Assembly (NCBI GenBank): GCA_027579435.1
Contig: JANBPK010000811.1
Span: forward strand, 186,001 to 250,000
DNA: 64,000 nucleotides
Direction: 5' to 3'
Source of the DNA: Candolleomyces eurysporus
Lineage: Eukaryota > Basidiomycota > Agaricomycetes > Agaricales > Psathyrellaceae
The notes under the pieces were generated by a model, which was given only the letters and a program-made list of their open reading frames with translations, searched no databases and was not told where the DNA came from. Numbering within the stretch: position 1 is the stretch's first letter; every line of letters begins with the position of its first letter. This document shows, piece by piece, positions 33,485 through 44,600 of the stretch. A program made the position numbers and the translations under genes.

Positions 33485-33764
33485 CTGATCGAGCTTCGGA
33501 ACAGTGAGAAGGCTATGATGGCGAGGTCGAAGAGTCTGGGCTTGAACCTGACGGTTGAGGATTCAACGGATAAGAAACAAACATATGCCGAGTGCTCGAA
33601 AGAAAAGGGTTGTCGTCGACGTGGTAGTTCATGACCTCATCATCATCAATCCCGACCAGTATCCTTCTCCCCGGCGCAATGCTCTGCGCTCTCTGCCTCG
33701 TGACGATTCGCAGGAAGAGGACTCAGCGCGTCTCCGGTCCAAGAAGCGGCTTAGATTGTTCTGA
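33485..33764 (+). pseudogene. 3' remnant of an unknown gene next to the NACHT repeat
   Basis: After a likely acceptor (CTCGCAG, 33484) the plus strand reads LIELRNSEKAMMARSKSLGL, NLTVEDSTDKKQTYAECSKE. A 50-nt intron (weak donor GTTGTC, acceptor CGACCAG) joins it in phase to YPSPRRNALRSLPRDDSQEE and DSARLRSKKRLRLF, ending TGA 33762-33764. The end looks like a genuine nuclear-type C-terminus. No 5' part exists: the NACHT repeat begins about 90 bp upstream. Family not recognised. It may be a gene cut by the duplication. Confidence 0.35.
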
Positions 33765-33935
33765 GGTTTCTTACATTGGAACCTACACTTCTATTACGGT
33801 CGTATTTATCCTTGAGTCCAGACAGAATAGTATATAATTTCAAATCAAAAGTACAGCGTAAGGATAACAGACAGGACAGTTCGTGACATACGAGAGGTAC
33901 AGAAAAACGGACAGGAACTCTCTGTCCCGTGTCCT

Positions 33936-36713
33936 CTACTGATAACCACCAGTTATCGGTCTAAAAGGATCCGAGCCGCCTTTCTCCAAACCAGCCACAA
34001 ACGCCTCCCGTACAGCGCCAAGGTACTCGCCCAACCGTCTCCCATCGGCGTTGACGAAGTCTTCGTACAGCTTGTACCTTGAATCAGCAATAATGTTGAC
34101 GAGTTCCAAAGCGCGCTTGAGGTTTCTGAGATAACTTATCAGTCACCGCTGTGAGTTCGGAATGAGTGTGAGAACGTACTCTGGTATCCACTGTCTAGAA
34201 TTAACCAGCGTGAAGTGGAGCCTGATGATAATCTCAGGGATAAAGATTTGTCGGATGCGGATTAGGTCTCGTCTTCTGCGATCACCTGGAAGGACTGTCA
34301 GTTTACTACAAAAGGAAAATGATGGAGCACAGCCACTACTCACCTGCCATTTGCTCGACGTCAGATACCAGCCACTCGGTCGTCAACAACTTCGTCACTT
34401 GTTCGAATGCTTGGTCGATAGAAGTCTAAAAAAAAACAAGGAAATCAGTTATTGAATGGCTGCTAACGACAAGAGGCTGGACGTACCCGATATTGACCTA
34501 ACCACTGAGTCTTCTCGTCTTTACCCATCCCAGGTACATGTTGGCCATGCTGTTCGACAACCCTCTCCAGCGTCTCCCAAATGACGAAGAATTGCCGGTA
34601 ATGGAGGTACTCGGTGGCCCGCTCTTCTGGCTCACTAATGTTTGCTAAGCCAGCCGGTAGCTTGTCAAGTAGCGAGAGCGCAGCTTGTACCCGCCCGACA
34701 CCTAGACGACGAAGGGACGCTGATTAGAAGCATGCCCTTGCCACTGTGATCGACTTGGGGACTGACCGAGGAAGTATCGCAGGATAACATTTGTCTGTTC
34801 CAGCGCGGTTTGATAGGTTTCTTCACTGAACGTTGTCCACTCGATAGAGCGCAACAAGAACGACTCCGCCTCTCCCAGAGGCTGGGGTAGGGCAATGATA
34901 GAGGGAAGTGGCCCTTTGGGTTCAGGCAGGTGCTAGACGCTGGGTTAGTACCCGTGAACGAGAAGAGGAGCTGGTTCAAACATACCTCAAACGCCGTACC
35001 GATTGTCCGCTCAGCAGCTACAATCGCAACTCGATGCATGTCCAAGCCGTGCTCGTTGGCTTGAGTAAGTGCGAGTCTCCGTTCCGAGATGTCCGCAGAG
35101 AGTTGGAGTGAGACCAGGAAGGCGGCGTATCGTTCAATAGCGTTGTCTCCCAACGCGCCGGCGTACATGGCGATGAGTTGTCTCTGCTCGGCGTCAGCGA
35201 GAACTTGGAGGTACGCCTCGAGGATGACTTGGGTAGCGAGAGGTGGTGTGGGGATGTCGATCATTTGCAGGAAAAGGCAGAAGTGAGCGAAGAACCGGCA
35301 TAATTGGGAGTATTCGAATGTGTCCTTGTTGAACTGCTCGTCGGATAGACCGCCAGCAAAACCGTTGAGGAGGCTATCCGTTCGGTTGAGAATGATGTGT
35401 AGTTGCGAATGGTGGAAAGCGTGCTCGGCACTCGGTCCTTCAACAACGGCTACATCCTTCAAAGTGCTCAAACTCTCGAAGACCTCGTTCTCCCATTCTT
35501 CTTGCTCCTGCTCGGAAGTGGTCACTGGCTCGCCTTCACCCTCCCAGAAGCCGGCACCCATCCTACCCAGCTCCAGACTCTCTTTCTCTTCGCAGATGAT
35601 GCTAACCTGCACCCATAAGTGGTCTTCCCATGTTCGACACGCTGACTTGAGGATGGTGGCCGCCAAAGGAGAAGGGGCAAGGGCTGCGTAAAGGAGGCGT
35701 TCTTGGTCGGATAGTGTGTTCTATAAAGGCGTGAATTTTGATACAATAGAAGGTGACAGAGGCCATACATTCAAAGCGGCGTGAACACACGTCTTCTTCC
35801 ACAGTTTGCGATTGCGGTTCCCTGACCATGACTCGTCGTCCATCGCATCGTCTTCTCCCGGTTCTGTCGCTGAAAAGGAAATGAGCAATAATCGTGATTC
35901 AGCCATTTCAAACTTACATATTGCAGGCCATCTGAACAGACGCGAACCGAGGATACTGGAAGCGCGCCATGGCTGATGAGCTCGCCGGCATAGTTCAACC
36001 GCCTCTTCCAGTCGACCTGCACGAACACATCCGTAGAGTGCCTGCAAAAGGCTTTTTTCGTAGCTCTGTAGACGGCTTAGTATCCCTCAATTCAAAGGAA
36101 AGCTGTCACGTACTGCATCGTCTGAGGCCAACGCCCTGCCCCCGTCTCGATTTGGCGCGTCAGGGTCCAACTCCTTCACTAGCCCATCTCGATACGAGTT
36201 CCCTGACCTCATCCCCTGCAAGACATTGTGCTTGGTGAATTTCCAGTACCCCGTTGTTGCTTCCGGATGCGGCGGTGAAGGTGCAGTGTCTTGCAGCCAT
36301 TCGCGTACCACGACGAGCTCTTGAAGCAATGGCGACGAGTTCATCACGGCCTGTGCCAACGTCGAGGGAGGTGTATACGGATTTGTGGCCAACAATTCTC
36401 GAGCCGAAGGTGTTGGTGGTAGTTCGGTTTTTCGAGCTGGGAGTATGGCTTGTAGTAGACTCCAGGTATTTTCTTCGAGGTGTAAGATTTCGATGTCCTC
36501 CGCAGGTGCATTTTGGTCCTCTAGCTCCTGGATCCTAATACAATTGACACAAAGCCTTGAAGCGTTGTAGGTTACTCACTGGTCCCTGCATAATCGTCGC
36601 ATTCTTGGCGCGAAACCGTGCTCTGGATCGAGCAAAGCGGACAGGTCATCTTTCATGGCCTGGCCGAGGGAGAGAACATCCGCGGAGGCGACGAAAAGCT
36701 CCCTTTCTGACAT
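33936..36713 (-). CDS. nup107: Nucleoporin Nup107/Nup84
   Basis: ATG at 36713 (MSERELFVASADVLSLGQAM), stop TAG 33936-33938 after RPITGGYQ, with several short introns. Hallmarks in order: ELVVVREWLQDTAP, TGYWKFTKHNVLQGM, VKELDPDAPNRDGG, LYGCVRAGRLEEAVELCRRA with HQPWRASSI, then ATILKSACRTWEDHLWVQVS, QLIAMYAGALGDNAIERYAA, and the terminal NLKRALELVNIIADSRYKLY with LGEYLGAVREAFVAGLE. This is the alpha-helical Nup84/Nup107 subunit of the Y-shaped outer ring of the nuclear pore complex, needed for pore assembly and mRNA export. It is transcribed away from the membrane exporter at 37.4 kb, with 727 bp between the two starts. Confidence 0.93.
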
Positions 36714-37440
36714 TGTGTCTGGGCGTTGTGATGGACGGTGAGCTCGCGTTTGGCGACGACGTTGAGCGCGTCGAGGAGTTGTTTGCATGTGTTTGCCTGA
36801 GCCATTCGTTGCGTTTGCTCCCGTTTACCAAAGGCCCCTGATGCATCCTCTCCCATCGCCACCGCTGTCACGTCGACAACGTCATCATCAACGACGCGCT
36901 TGATGCTCGCTCCATCGTTGCGAATGAAGATTTACATCGTCGAATCTTTCCTACGTCTTTTTAATGCGACTTCCCAGTCAATCATTGCAGAAGACACGTA
37001 ACGACGTGCACGCGGCCGCGGTCCAGGAAATGGCGTTGACCTCGACAGTTCGAGCTTTGCCAGCCGACCGTGTTCATCATTATCACCAACCTCGGACGAG
37101 CATATGCCCATAATTGAGGGTGATCCCGCGGCTGTATCGTGGTTGCCACCAGTGCCATGGCGCAGAGGCCATTTCCAGTCTCAAAAAGTTCTTGTTGCCA
37201 GTCAAAGCGCCAGGCAGTGGGTACTGCAGCTATCACCTACATCGATGCTTCCTAATTGCAATTACTCAGGCACAGTCAGCTAGTGCCTGAGTGGAGCCTC
37301 CGGCTGAATCCAGTCCCACTAGTCCCGATCGTGGCAGGGCATGTCTTACCCTGCTGACTTGCCATTAATCGTCCAAACTGCGACAGATTCGGGCAGAACG
37401 CACCTTTCAGCATTTACCTTGTATTTCCATCCCTATCACT
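36714..37440. promoter_or_regulatory. Divergent promoter region (nup107 / PRM10-like)
   Basis: No coding frame supported. It contains a perfect 10-bp inverted repeat at 37264-37273 and 37283-37292 (ACTCAGGCAC and GTGCCTGAGT, 9-nt loop), about 150 bp before the PRM10-like ATG. It could be a binding site for a dimeric factor, or chance. Confidence 0.4.
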
Positions 37441-40400
37441 ATGCTGGGGAAAGGCAAAGCACCTCAGAGGCCTGCCATCGAGCCCGGACGCAAGACACCC
37501 CGAAGAATTCAGTGGCTCGATGAAGACGCTCATGGCCAAGAACGAACTAGAAGTCCTGTGCATATTCTAGACCCTTCTGGTGAGGACGTACGTACAGAAT
37601 ATTCTTTTACAACTTTCGACGAAACTCATGTGCCTTCGACCTCTAGCCCGAGGCTTTCAACGCCTTGCGCGATGCATTAGAGAAGCATCGCGATTCAACC
37701 CTCGCCGCAACCCCTTTGAGCAAAATTCACTATTATTCACCTCGCTCTGCCCCCAAGGCTGTTGTCGAAGATTATGATCAAAGCTCCTTCTCAAGCGACG
37801 GTGAAGAGGATCAGAATGCTGGCTCTAGCGGCGACGGGTCTGGTACATTGTCCCCGGCTCCATTGGGAATTAGTATGGTGGACACAGAATTGCCCGAGGA
37901 CGTAGATTCCGGATGGCCGAGCAAACACGATTCGCATAGGTATGCCAATCGCCAGGCGAAGATGATTGTCCGAACACACACGCACCGATTGGCGAGGGGA
38001 GAGCCAAGTAGTGCCCACCATCGTCACTCTCGGATTGTCGAGAAATATCAGCCAACCGATGAAGACCCTTACGCCGCTGTAGACAAGGATGGCAGAGATC
38101 TTGAGAATGATGATGTAGCAGGAGAGAACGGTCAAGGCATCTTATCGACGTTGTTGGGATTGTATGAACCCCCTTCCACAATCGAGGCTTCGAATTACGT
38201 GCCATCTTTCACGTCGTCGACGAGAGAATCACCCTCTAGCGATGGTGGAAGTAGCTATTTCGGTCCAGAGAGCTCAGACGGCCAACGAGGCAAGTTTTTT
38301 TTTACTTCTATTACTTTGCGGATACGTAGCTTACTATTTGCTATCAGCAGATGCCCATGGACGCTTCGATGACAAGGCTAGGAGGCGCCGTCGTATCCCT
38401 CGACCGCAAATTACCATTCCCAAGTTGGGACTGGTTTCTCGACCTGCGGAATCTAGAAGCGGGGCGGGTGTATTCGCCCCACTCATCGCGGCAACCGGAG
38501 GACTAGGAGGCATCGCTGCACCTCACCATTCCACCCTCCAGCCGAACCTAAAGCGACCAGGCTACGGACTGTCTCGGTGAGTGAATCACACCATGAATAA
38601 GTTCTTTGTGAATTGACCCTAAGGATCAGGTACTCGGCCGATAACGTTCCAATGACTCCGCTTCCTCCTGCTGTTCACTACGCGAAGTCTGAGTCAGCCA
38701 CAGACCTCGATCGATATTCTCCTACGTCAACGGAAAGAACGTTGCTCCCGTCGCGGCCCCCTTCGGCCCCAGGATCTCCTCCGGGAAACGATACTCCTAG
38801 GAAAAAGCCTTTCCGGTTTCCCAATTTGTCGATGGAATCTCTTCGTTACCCTGGACGCAGGAGTGGGTACAGCACCCCAATGAGCATGATGTCGTTCAGC
38901 GATCGGGAAGACCATTCTCTCCTTGGATCATCCGGGAAGAAAAATAAGAGGCGCAGAAGGAAGAGAAATGAAGTCTTCGTAAGTAGCACGCTCCTGGGAT
39001 TTCCTTCGCACCTACTAGTAGTAATAATTCAATTAACTCCGTTCTGTTCTTCTAGATCACAAAGCACGTTGCAGACATCATCCAGAGAGAGCAGTTCATC
39101 CTCAAACTAACGCGGGCGATGATGATGTTCGGTGGACCATCCCATCGGCTGCAGTACCAAATCCAGTCGGCCGCACGGGTGCTTGACATCAATCTTAGCC
39201 TGCTGTATTTACCCGACGTGGCTTTGATAAGTTTTGACGACGCTGCGACCGGTACCAGCCATATCAAGCTCATCCGGCAGCCCAGCTCCCTGGATTTGGA
39301 CAAACTCACTTCCGCGTTCCGTTTGTACTGGCGGGTGAGTCCTTTTCGAGGATTGAATTCAAATATTATCGCATCGGCTTACATCTCGAACACGATTTGA
39401 ATCTATCTGGATTGCAGGTCATCCACGACAAGTTATCGGCCAATGATGCATCGATTTGTCTCGATGAGCTGATGCAGAAAACGCCGATGTACAATTGGTG
39501 GCAGGTTATTATCATCGGAGGAATGTGCTCCACGTCGATCTGCACCGTCAGTTTTGGTGGTAGCTTTCTCGATGCGGTTATTTCGTTTCCGCTTGGAGCA
39601 TTTCTGGTCGCCATTCAGATGTTGAGCGTTAGAAATGTTTTGTACTCACATGTTTTTGAGTAAGTGGTCCATCTCTGGCCAGAGTTTGAGCGGTATACTC
39701 AAATCATGCGCAAGGATCACTATCACCATGTTTTGCAGTTTTATTGCGGCAGCCTTAGCTGCAACTCACAAGTTTTGCTACTCCGCAGTAGCGTCGAGTT
39801 CGGTTGTGCTTATTTTGCCGGTACGTTACGCCATACTAAGGATATCACTCTGGAGTAGATACTCAATCGCACATCTAGGGATTTATTGTTCTGACTGCAT
39901 CGCTGGAGCTGATGTCGAGAAATGTCGTTTCTGGATCTGTCCGGCTATGTTATGCCCTCGTATACGCCCTGTTCCTTGGGTTCGGCTTCACGATGGGCGC
40001 CCAGCTATTCCAGATCCTCACTGGGCACCAGATAGTTGGGTCGGAAGACTATGTGTGTTCCGCAGCGCATGATCCTAATGGCGCATGGTACCAGAGGACG
40101 CCGAGCAAGCTTTGGGGTAAGGAGCCTTTATGAATGTCGCTAGGCTTCGGGCTCATCGATTGGGTTTCAAATTTGAAGCCTTTTTGACAGTACCGATGTT
40201 CTCAACATTCTTGAGTTTGAAGAACCAAGCTTCGTGGAATAGTCGAGAATTTGTATGCCATGTTTTCATTCCTCGATCATCTGGGGAGCTGATTCGTTGC
40301 TCCTAGCCTGTCTTAATCGCTATTGCTTGCATCGGATGGGTCACGAATCATTTCACCGGGCTGAAGTTCACCGGACAGAGTGATATCATCGCTGCCGTTG

Positions 40401-40808
40401 GGTGGGTTCCACCCGTCCTGCTAGTTGGTCTCTTTACTGAACGACGGCGCGACTATATCCAGTGCATTCGCAGTTGGTATCATCGCAAACCTTTACGCGA
40501 AAGTCTTCTCTGGAAACGCATTTGTCGTAATGGTGAGCGTTTATCGACTCTGTGCTTTTTCCTGACTAACTGTGGGTCAGATTACGGGGATTTTGTTCCA
40601 GCTGCCGTCAGGACTAGGAACGGGAGGCTTGTTGAGCTACGCCACCGAACAGGCGTCCGGATCCACGACTTCATATATCTCCGGATTCTGGACGGCCATG
40701 AAGCTGGTATCCGTGGCCATAGGTTTAGCGATTGGGTTGTCCCTTGCGCTCGTCATCGCGCATCCAATCCAGAGTAGGAAGCGAGAAGCGGGTATATTCA
40801 GCTTGTAG
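37441..40808 (+). CDS. PRM10/ThrE-like multi-spanning membrane protein (DUF1212 type)
   Basis: ATG 37441; the first exons are 37441-37587, 37647-38289, 38351-38576, 38630-38978 and 39056-39334, followed by five or more others, ending TAG 40806-40808. The N-terminal 350 or so residues are soluble, Ser- and charge-rich. The core begins LKLTRAMMMFGGPSHRLQYQ, with LLYLPDVALISFDD and SHIKLIRQP, the conserved cytosolic half of the ThrE family. A series of membrane spans follows (VIIIGGMCSTSICTVSFGG, SFPLGAFLVAIQML, LGFGFTMGAQLFQILTG, LLIAIACIGWVTNHF, AVGIIANLYAKVF, GILFQLPSGL, LVSVAIGLAIGLSLALVI). Bacterial ThrE exports threonine; yeast Prm10 is pheromone-induced with unknown substrate. The second intron starts with GC (38290), not GT: GCAAGT...CAGCAG, and is needed to keep the frame. 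Confidence 0.88.
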
Positions 40809-41654
40809 TTCCATTCCACCACAACATGGACAGTGCTTTTCAGCGACACAGTAACGCGTTCAGGCAAGGTCTCAAGGCGCTTGTATTGACTGAATGACTC
40901 TTCTTGATACAATTCCGCGCGTCAAAGCAACCCATATTGATGGTCCGGCAATTTCCGGGATAGATGAAGCTGCGTGGCCGTTCCTGTTTCGTGGCTCTTT
41001 ACAACTTCTCTTGATCTTTAATGTCTCTACTAAGGTCTATCACTATATTTGACCACATAATTTCGAATGTCGAAGATCAACATGCAGGAGTCGACAGCAG
41101 GAAATTGAACTCCCTTACAGACCTTTGCACGCTGATTGTCACCCTTGGCAATCCTCGTACATTCTGAGAAGTCTTCTGCTAGAATCGATGTGGGTACTTC
41201 GTTATGCCACGTAGAATGAATGCGGTGGCTTCCTAGGTGCGCTCGGGTCGCTCAAAACTCAATTTACGCCCTGGTCAACTGATTCTTTGGCTTCATTCGG
41301 TTAGAAGGCTTCCTTTTCAACCCGATTATGTACCAGGATTCTACGCGCATGGCTATTGTCAACGCCATAGACCGCTCTTGAGATGCATTCTTACATTATC
41401 TTCGCATTATCGAGGCCAGTTTATCGCGCTCAAACAGCCTCCGACCTGACAGGCAACCCCATTCAACATATGGATCTCTGATACTATTCATCTGACGTAC
41501 GGACCGACGATAGTCATCCGTGTCGGTTCAATCATCCTGATTTTCGATGTGAAGCCCTCGAACGTTATTTAAACCTTTGGCTGGAATCAACTCAATTCCC
41601 CCCACTCATAAGGCGCTGGCTTTTTTACGACCCTGCGTCTCTCTTTCTAAGGCT
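40809..41654. other. Intergenic; promoter of the megasynthase
   Basis: No gene seen on either strand. A TATTTAAA-like stretch (TTATTTAAACC) at about 41565-41575 lies 80-90 bp before the ATG at 41655 and is a good core-promoter candidate. Confidence 0.45.
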
Positions 41655-44600
41655 ATGGACGATCCCGTCATGAACAGCCTCCTCGAGCGTTTCCTGCACC
41701 TTGCACGGTCACCAGATACCCAGAACTTGGACGCGGTGGAATGTAACGACGAGCGGTGGACCTATGCCGACTTGGATACGGTTTCGACTTGCTTAGCTGC
41801 GAACATTCGGAAGTCCTATGGAGAGCGTCCAACCGTCGCCATTGTTAGCGAAAACCATCCATATGTTTTGGCCACCATCCTCGCGACGTGGAAGATTGGT
41901 GGAATCGTCGCTCCAATTGATTACCATACCCCGAGGGACATCCTCATTGCGATGCTCTTGGATATTAGGCCGACATGCTGTTTAATTCCTGGAACTGAAG
42001 AGAAGACGCGCAGAATCGTCTCCGGTATGTCTTACATCTCACTGTCTTTACCTGAGGGCTGGCGCTCAATTTCTGTCTGCTTCAGAATTATCGGTTCCTT
42101 TCCTAGATTTCGTACCCGAGGCAACGACCATCCTCGCCCTCACACAGAAGTACATCGACCAGGTCGCGTCTGACACGAATTTCCAATATCACCCAGCCCC
42201 CGGCGACGTCGCAATGTACATGCATACCTCGTCCGCATCCTCTATTTCCAACATCAAGTGTGTTCCGTTGACCCATGCAAACATCCTTGCCGGATCACGG
42301 GCTCGGCTTCAGTGGTGGCGTAAAACGTGGCCCAAGACCGATTTTCAGCATCTCAAGGTTTTGGGCTGGTCTCCGTGGTCCCACATCATCGGCATCTCTC
42401 ATGATCTCGGAGCGGCCATGCTGTTGACAGCGGGATGTTACCTTTTTTCTCTTCGTCCATCTTCGTATCACAGTACCGCATCCGTCGACCTCCACGAAGG
42501 TTCTTCCCTCGACGTCATTTCTCACTTACTCGACACCGCTACCAAGAAATCGCCAACTGCGTTTGCTGGCGTTCCATGGATTCTCGCAGGACTGATGGAG
42601 AAGTGGAAAGGGGGATTGAAGGAAGCTGTGGTTCAGGTCATGTCGAATTTCAAGATTTTCGGGTCCGGGGGAGCAGCTACCTCTCCTGCATGCCTGAACT
42701 GGTGCAAGGAGCTAGAGATCCCGCTAGTGATTGACATCGGGATGACCGAGTTGGGTGGTAGGTTCAGCGATCGATTCGAGTATTCAGTTCTGACATCCGT
42801 CACATTCCCTTTAGGACCTCTATTTCACGGTACCTTAAGCGACACCTCCGGCTGGCCTATCTCCGATTGTCTCGTGCCCGACGGTCAACTGTCGCTCGTG
42901 AGCGAAATTGGTGAACTCGCATCCGACGGTAAGTCCAACCGTTAATTAGTGACCAATGACACTCAAGTCTCGCTTTCCCAGAGGGCGAACTGCATATATC
43001 GAGCCCGGTTATCAGCAAGGGCTATCTGAGGCCGAATTATTCCGCATTCACAATCGCTGCCAATGGATGCGTTACTCTCCGAACGGGAGACATCTATCAG
43101 TTGGTAGACGGAACACGGCTCATTTGGAAGGGCCGAAAAGAAGACTTCATCCAGGTTCGGCGTATTGCTTCCTCTCGGTACCTGATTTCTGACCGCGTTT
43201 GTAGATGACTTCTGGGGAGACTCTCGATCCGCGAGTGATCGAGGAATCTTTGAATCGATCCGTCGCAGTCCACCGCTCGTGCGTGGTCGGTGATAACTTC
43301 CTTCGTGGCGCTTCCAACGTGGTTTGTGCGATTCTCGAGCTGTCGCCCGATGACACTCGAGGATACCACGCATCCCTTGCCGACGTCACTCGAGAGATAG
43401 CTTCCGTGAATCGATCCCTTGTTCCTCCCCTGAGGATATCCTGGTCGCGAGTTCTTATCCTCAATCAAAATCAGCATATCCCTCTCACTACTAAAGGGGC
43501 TGTCTTCCGCAAGAAATTGGAGCAAGAGTTTGGAGAACAATTGCAATCCCTCCTTTCACGTACCGAAGGGCAGCCACAGGAAAGCACCATTCGCGCCTCT
43601 CAAGCGTCTAGGGGAGGATCTCGATTCACCGAGGACTCTGTTGCGCTTCTCCTGGAAGACGTACTCGCCGAAGGCCTGCGCATAGAGAAGGAGGTTTTAA
43701 AGGAGAACCACAATGCAACTTTTGCAGAAGTAAGCTAACTAGTTCATTACGTGCACGTACTGTTGTTGAACACCGCCGCAGCTCGGAATGGACTCGTCCA
43801 TGGCAACGAAGATCGTCACTTCCCTCAACAGCTGTTTCGATTTGTCGTTCCCTCTCAACACTTGCCACACTTATGTCGACCTTGAATCTCTGCTGGAGGC
43901 GATCTACCTGGAACTCGGCCTCACCACTGCTTCTACTTCTCCAGAACCGGAGTCAACATCTTCATCTATCCCTCCCGACTCACTCGAGGAAGTCGTCATC
44001 GTCGGTCAGGCCCTTCGGCTCCCGGGTGATATAAACAACGCGGGCGAATTCTGGGATGCTCTGACGCAGAAACGAGAGGATATTATAGGTCCCATCCCCG
44101 AAGATAGGTGGGATCACGCAAGTTTCTACAGAGGCGCAGATTCACATCCTCAAGAACGACCTTGCGATATCACTCTCGATAAAGCTGGATTCATCAACAT
44201 CACCGATTTCGATCACACTTTCTTTGGGATCTCGTCGACAGAGGCATACCACGTTGCGCCTAACATCCGTCTCACCCTCGAAATTGCTTTTGAGGCGCTG
44301 GAAAACGCCAACATCCCCGTCTCACGAATCAAAGGTACTGACATGGGTGTTTTCGTCGCTGCCAACATGGATGAAGGACACATCAAACTCCTGTATTCGG
44401 AGAAGGGTTGGGAAGGTATGATCCAATCTTCCCCTCTCGTCTTCCTTTCACTCACACCGACTTGCAGCATATTCGAGGTTCTACGGTACCGGCGTTGCAA
44501 CGAGCACAGCGTGCGGAAGATTGAGCTAGTAAGTATCGTGTCGCTTCACATTGTTATTGACCTTTCGCTCATCAATTCCACAGTCTGTTGGACGTTCACG

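Noticed and set aside
41577..41654. Earlier start for the megasynthase
   Set aside because: No ATG occurs there; the first in-frame ATG with a sensible N-terminus is at 41655, downstream of a TATA-like stretch.
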